This document shows, piece after piece, positions 7,356-10,569 of a stretch of 10,569 nt of DNA. Each line of letters starts with the position of its first letter. Within the stretch, counting starts at the first letter, position 1. Made by a program: the position numbers and the translations under genes. The notes below the pieces were generated by a model that did not search any database, was not told the origin of the DNA, and worked only from the letters and a program-made list of their open reading frames with translations. This DNA is from CAYLYM01 sp964387645 (GTDB taxonomy: Bacteria > Calditrichota > Calditrichia > RBG-13-44-9): assembly GCA_964387645.1 (NCBI GenBank), contig CAYLYM010000129.1:1-10569 (forward strand). The letters run 5' to 3'.

Positions 7356-8129
7356 ATTAATCGATAGTAAGTCATGCATTTACTATTATTTAAAAACATT
7401 TCTGATTAAAAAATATTTATTAAGCAAGATTACATAAATATTTGCTCAAATTCATAATTTTTGTCAAAAAAATAATACAAAAGAAATATAAAAATTTCAA
7501 GAATATAAATCTTCTATAAAACATAAGCTTTTTTAAAACCATTACAAAAACCGAACATAAGTTTAGTAGGTTGTTTGAAATAACATGTTATCAATTACTT
7601 GATCGTGATTTATTTAAAATCATCTGATTTATAAAGGCAAACTCTTACCTCTTTGGAATGAAACGAATGCGGGGGTAGATAAAAAGTTCCAAATTTTCAC
7701 TCAATCCAGGGATAGACAGACTTATAAAAAAATAGATCATTAAGAAAGCTAATACTCATTTGGCATTTTCTGAAAAAAAAGACCAATACATTTTGGCATT
7801 ATTTAGGAGTCATAAACCAGAGCGGATACCTGAGCCTGTAGTGTTTCTAATTTAATACTTTTGATTAGAAAAGATAAAGGAAGAAAAAAACCGAAAGGCT
7901 AAATATAATTCCTTTCAATCAAAAGTATTTAATCATACTTGAATTATGAATTTTTCTTATCGTGATATTTAATCATTAATTTCCCTTAATTCAACTTTAA
8001 AAGGTCGAAGTCTGAAGAATTGGATCAGATTTATGACGAGATGCAAAAGCCAGAAATTTTTTCGAAAAAATTAATCCGGGTTTTTCTCTAAGAAAATATT
8101 AATGCGAAAAAATTTAAGTCAAAAAATGC
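7356..8129. other. AT-rich gene-free stretch upstream of the sulfatase genes
   Basis: About 770 bases with no convincing gene on either strand; the longest frames have no start or no recognisable content. The stretch must contain the promoter of the sulfatase gene at 7339, but the extreme A/T bias makes any -35/-10 call arbitrary. Identifiable structure is limited to the 13-bp inverted repeat at 7854-7929 and an 18-base palindrome, AATTTTTTCGAAAAAATT, at 8055-8072. Confidence 0.6.
7854..7929. repeat. 76-bp element bounded by perfect 13-bp inverted repeats
   Basis: AATACTTTTGATT (7854-7866) is exactly inverted as AATCAAAAGTATT (7917-7929). Inside, GAAAGG (7893-7898) pairs with CCTTTC (7911-7916) right next to the outer arm, so the whole segment can fold. 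It could be a small non-autonomous insertion (MITE-like), a structured RNA, or a regulatory hairpin. No clear target duplication flanks it. Confidence 0.6.
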
Positions 8130-8282
8130 TATGTAATAAAATTAAAAATCTTCTCTTTTCGTAAAGAACAGAAAGTCTAAGAGGCCGATGGAAGAAGTTT
8201 TCAATCGCCGTTCTAAATTACCAGTATTACCACAATAATAGGCCCCATCTTTGAGACTTTTTAAAATATATGTGTAATACAT
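8130..8282 (-). pseudogene. GIY-YIG endonuclease remnant
   Basis: Reading leftward from the ATG at 8282, the first 28 residues start MYYTYILKSLKDGAYYCGNT and end NLERRLK. This is the N-terminus of the single-domain GIY-YIG nuclease family, including the Y-Y-x-G core (here GAYYCG) and the catalytic-region arginines of LERRLK. After Lys28 the frame loses family resemblance and stops at 8142. In another frame, from 8187, RPLRLSVLYEKR matches the block that normally follows about 15 residues later (R-P-L-x-L-x-x-x-E). An internal deletion plus frameshift therefore removed the middle of the gene. The C-terminal half of a normal protein of about 90-100 residues is not found. These genes encode small nucleases of unclear role, often in multiple copies. 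The identification of the first block is strong, that of the second moderate. Confidence 0.65.
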
Positions 8283-8285
8283 GCG

Positions 8286-8470
8286 GTGTCTGTTCGAAAA
8301 AATTCGAACCGATTTCGCCCAAAACCGATAAAACTCGCTGGGCAGGCGGTATTACCCCCAGCCCCCCTTCCGCCCGCCCCGCGGAAGTCGACCTTTTCGG
8401 ATTGGACTATTTTAAGTTTTTCTAATCCCGACTTTTGTCGGGATTGCTCGGCTTCGCCGAGCTTGGCGGC
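8286..8470. repeat. GC-rich island of five consecutive hairpins
   Basis: In otherwise AT-rich DNA this island holds five inverted repeats in a row. They are GTTCGAA/TTCGAAC (8292-8298/8303-8309), GCCCA/TGGGC (8317-8321/8339-8343), CTTCCGC/GCGGAAG (8367-8373/8381-8387), AATCCCGAC/GTCGGGATT (8424-8432/8437-8445) and GCTCGGC/GCCGAGC (8446-8452/8456-8462). Four are perfect stems of 7-9 bp. The island sits between the restriction cluster and the GIY-YIG remnant. The last two stems follow the endonuclease stop on the - strand and may help end transcription, but no T run follows them. The island may be a repeat family member or a recombination or insertion footprint. Confidence 0.65.
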
Positions 8471-8481
8471 AAATTCTTTTA

Positions 8482-9282
8482 TTAAAAAATAGTTCCATTA
8501 ATGGAAATATTTCTTTCAATATTACTCCAATCTGTTTGTAAATATTGTAGGATTTCATTGTATAATTTTTTCAATACTTCACTCGAAATTGGCTTATTTC
8601 TATCTTTTCCTTTTCTAATCACAAAGATATTATCTATTCTTGATGTAGAAGGATCCACTTTATAATCTAAATCATAAGTTTCTGTAACAATATAAAATTT
8701 ACAATGCGGATTCCCTGCTTTAATTTTTTCTGCTGTTGCAATACTACCTTCCAACATTGTCTTATCTATGTATGTCTTACATTCGATTGAAACAACTGGA
8801 ACAAATAATCTATACGTTTCATTTTCGTCCTTGAATATAACTTTTTTATAAATAGCAAAATCTTGGTCTTTTTGATTAATTTTTATAAAATTATTACTTT
8901 TAAATTTATCAAAACTTGGTGGAGAAAAATAAAGATTATTATAAGCTTTCACTTGTCCAACTTTAATATTACTGTCAGATACCTCTTTAAATAAGTGATA
9001 CAAAAATTCCTCAAGTATAGTCGATTCAAACTTAGATTGAGAAGAAAAAATCAATTTTCCTTTATTATCAATATTATTTTTTTTAACAAATTCTCTATAC
9101 TCAATAAATGTATTTATTTTTTCATCAACATCATTATTATCCATTTTTAAATAAAATTTTTGATATTCAGAGAAAAATATTTCTATTCTGTCTTTATTCC
9201 TCTTGGCCAGAATATTTTTTCCATGGACACACCCCTTACATAATCCTCTTAAAAATTCTATTTGTTCGCTTCTTAATGACAT
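8482..9282 (-). CDS. Bpu10I-like type II restriction endonuclease (subunit)
   Basis: A 266-residue cytoplasmic nuclease resembling the Bpu10I family of type II restriction enzymes. Family-like blocks include STILEEFLYHLF (88-98), AYNNLYFSPPSFDKF (113-127), KDQDFAIY (138-145), VPVVSIECKTYIDKTMLEGS (161-180) and VTETYDLD with SRIDNIFVIRK (199-224). The PD-(D/E)xK catalytic core is probably Asp141, Glu167 and Lys169, with Glu167-Cys-Lys169 forming the E-x-K. The length matches Bpu10I subunits (about 265 residues). Bpu10I is a heterodimer cutting the asymmetric site CCTNAGC; the target here is unknown. It lies 21 bases after the broken nuclease gene and downstream of a methyltransferase on the same strand. 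The ribosome binding site is weak (AAGAAAG), so translation may be coupled to the preceding frame. The gene is markedly AT-rich, consistent with horizontal acquisition. Confidence 0.75.
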   Translation of the reverse strand: MSLRSEQIEFLRGLCKGCVHGKNILAKRNKDRIEIFFSEYQKFYLKMDNNDVDEKINTFIEYREFVKKNNIDNKGKLIFSSQSKFESTILEEFLYHLFKEVSDSNIKVGQVKAYNNLYFSPPSFDKFKSNNFIKINQKDQDFAIYKKVIFKDENETYRLFVPVVSIECKTYIDKTMLEGSIATAEKIKAGNPHCKFYIVTETYDLDYKVDPSTSRIDNIFVIRKGKDRNKPISSEVLKKLYNEILQYLQTDWSNIERNISINGTIF

Positions 9283-9303
9283 AATTATTCAAACTTTCTT
9301 AAC

Positions 9304-10004
9304 TCATTCGCAATAATTTTTAACTGCTTTTTCGACTTGGGAAGATTCTAATGGTTTAAAATATTTATGTATTGGTTTATCGACTAAACGCTCCCCTTTC
9401 AAAAAAGTAAATATTTTCAGATCAACTTCTTTAAAATAAGATAAAAGAGTATGTGTAGCATGGCTTCCAAATGTTTTTTCGTTTAATTCTGAATAATCGC
9501 CTCTTAACTGACTTTCTAGCTGAAAGAGATAACATTTTAAGTGTGGAAACTGAGTTTTTAATAGCTTAAAATCAACAAGAATTCTCTTTAGCATTGCATT
9601 TTCTGTATAAGCCTTACATTCAATTCCTAAAACAAATTTCCCATCGATAAAAACTTGCTTATCTACGCTCAGTTTATAGTAACAATTGTCTATATTCGAT
9701 AATATATATTGCTTAATTTCCTCATCTTTAAGTTCACTAATATAATCCCTCATTATCGGAATCTTAAATTTTTTAGAATTAATTTCTAGTCTATCCTCAT
9801 CGCCACCAATAGATGCCATACAAGTTTTATAACTTCTCCAGTTATATACTCTTGAAGTTTACCTTTAACACTTCGAACCACCCCACCATAAGCCCTATCA
9901 TTATTATTGTGTGCATCTCTATCTACCACTTTTACGACTCTGGTATATTCTTTTACTAATTCTTCAATTTTTTTCTTGTCGATATTAATAATTACAAAAT
10001 CAAT
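9304..10004 (-). pseudogene. Broken PD-(D/E)xK nuclease, probable second restriction subunit
   Basis: The longest uninterrupted piece starts at an ATG at 9819 and gives 171 residues, but the homologous frame clearly begins earlier. From 10004 a second frame encodes 60 residues (IDFVIINIDKKKIEELVKEY... to ...GEVIK). It runs into the A run at 9825-9828 and would stop at 9786. Adding one A to that run joins it smoothly to TCMASIGGDEDRLEINSKKF, giving about 233 residues. The upstream frame has no ATG, GTG or TTG near its start: after TAA it begins ATT-GAT, where ATG-GAT would be expected. The nuclease motif is in the 171-residue part: Asp53, Glu67 and Lys69 in VLGIECKAYTENAMLKR, parallel to IECKTYIDKTMLEG in the next gene. 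It probably was the partner subunit. A sequencing error, or reinitiation at 9819, remains possible. Confidence 0.65.
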
Positions 10005-10015
10005 TTAAAGCTGAA

Positions 10016-10569
10016 TTAAAATAATTTTGTTTCAATTGCAGTACTTTTTGTTCTTTTTTCTGCGATATCACAATATTCTCTTGAAATATCAATTCCTAAG
10101 TATTTTCGTCCTAATTTCTTAGCAACTGCTGTTGTTGTTCCTACTCCATTAAAAGGATCTAATACAACATCATTTTTAAAGCTAAATAGTTTTAATACCC
10201 GTTCAACTAACTTTTCTGGAAACATTGCTGGATGTTCCCATTTTTTCATGTCTCTTTCAGGTGCTATAGCCCACTTCGCTATAACCCATTGTTTAAATTC
10301 TTCTGCTTCTATATCGATATTCTCTCTTTTTCCTTCTTTCTTTAAAGTACCTTTGGCAAATATTTCCAGGAATTCCCAAGTGTACTTTAGATATGGATTA
10401 CTCGGACTTTTCCAGCTCCCCCACGCGGTATATTTACAGTTATAGTTATTTTTCTCCCAAAGTACCTCGCCTTTCCAAATTAACTTTTTTTCAATAAAGT
10501 AGTGGCTAATTATGTGATGACTGGGGATATAATCTGAAAACAAAGGTTGAATATTAATAATAATTCTAC
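10016..10569 (-). CDS. Site-specific DNA amino-methyltransferase (beta class), 5' end beyond window
   Basis: The C-terminal part of an N6-adenine or N4-cytosine DNA methyltransferase (N6_N4_Mtase type) that protects the restriction site. The frame stays open to the right edge (preceding residues RIIINIQPLF), so the TTG at 10543 is not a start and the gene continues outside the window. Visible blocks, counted from that TTG codon, are GEVLWEKNNYNCKYTAWGSW (25-44), HPAMFPEKLVERVL (104-117), motif I VVLDPFNGVGTTTAVAKKLG (126-145), which binds S-adenosylmethionine, then KYLGIDIS (147-154) and EYCDIAEKR (156-164). Motif I lies near the C-terminus, which indicates beta-class order, so catalytic motif IV (DPPY-like) must lie outside the window. 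It is the first visible gene of the - strand restriction cluster, 11 bases before the broken nuclease frame. Confidence 0.88.
   Translation of the reverse strand, partial: RIIINIQPLFSDYIPSHHIISHYFIEKKLIWKGEVLWEKNNYNCKYTAWGSWKSPSNPYLKYTWEFLEIFAKGTLKKEGKRENIDIEAEEFKQWVIAKWAIAPERDMKKWEHPAMFPEKLVERVLKLFSFKNDVVLDPFNGVGTTTAVAKKLGRKYLGIDISREYCDIAEKRTKSTAIETKLF

Noticed and set aside
7757..7800. Direct repeat CATTTGGCATT / CATTTTGGCATT
   Set aside because: Two inexact short copies only. There is no regular repeat-spacer structure, so this is not a CRISPR array or an iteron set.
7994..8095. A short + strand frame reading FNFKRSKSEELDQIYDEMQK and onward (33 codons)
   Set aside because: The composition looks protein-like, but it follows a stop codon directly, has no initiator at its head and matches no family I know. 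It could be a gene fragment but cannot be supported.
8303..8345. Possible tRNA remnant on the - strand (GGTTCGAAT as a T-loop)
   Set aside because: The T-loop-like bases belong to a perfect hairpin; no acceptor or anticodon stem can be paired around them.
8286..8492. A 68-codon open frame on the + strand across the GC-rich island
   Set aside because: It is proline- and serine-rich low-complexity sequence produced by the hairpin array, has no ribosome binding site, and overlaps the end of the endonuclease gene. It is better explained as a repeat than as a protein.

Overview
The window reads as chromosomal DNA of an AT-rich, probably Gram-negative bacterium. Shine-Dalgarno sites precede several genes, and both sulfatases carry twin-arginine (Tat) signal peptides. 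No rRNA, tRNA or other taxonomic marker is present. The gene mix (Mut7-C protein, M20 peptidase, Tat-exported sulfatases) fits many FCB-group or candidate-phylum bacteria, but the phylum is a guess.

Left part (1-3220, + strand): the terminator of a gene lying outside the window, then a Mut7-C/zinc-ribbon protein that lacks two of the family's usual acidic positions. Next comes a likely two-gene operon of an M20 metallopeptidase and a protein resembling the phage/plasmid DUF932 family, each with a good ribosome binding site.

Middle part (3574-7339, - strand): two type I sulfatases of different subfamilies. Both have the Cys of a formylglycine motif and a Tat signal, so they probably act outside the cytoplasm on sulfated carbohydrate. 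The first resembles N-acetylglucosamine-6-sulfatases. The second carries an extra C-terminal beta-rich domain. A related hairpin-bearing intergenic repeat follows each of them.

Gene-poor part (7340-8480): about 790 bases of AT-rich DNA with one clear 13-bp inverted repeat, then a decayed GIY-YIG endonuclease gene on the - strand, then a GC-rich island made of five consecutive hairpins.

Right part (8482-10569, - strand): a type II restriction-modification cluster, very AT-rich, transcribed from the right edge leftward. It holds a 5'-truncated (by the window edge) beta-class DNA amino-methyltransferase, a broken PD-(D/E)xK nuclease gene, and an intact Bpu10I-like endonuclease. The broken gene has ATT where ATG is expected and a one-base deletion in an A run. 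Two adjacent nuclease subunits with the same IECK motif suggest a heterodimeric enzyme recognising an asymmetric site, of which one subunit has been lost. The restriction cluster, the hairpin island and the GIY-YIG remnant look like an acquired block that is partly decaying.
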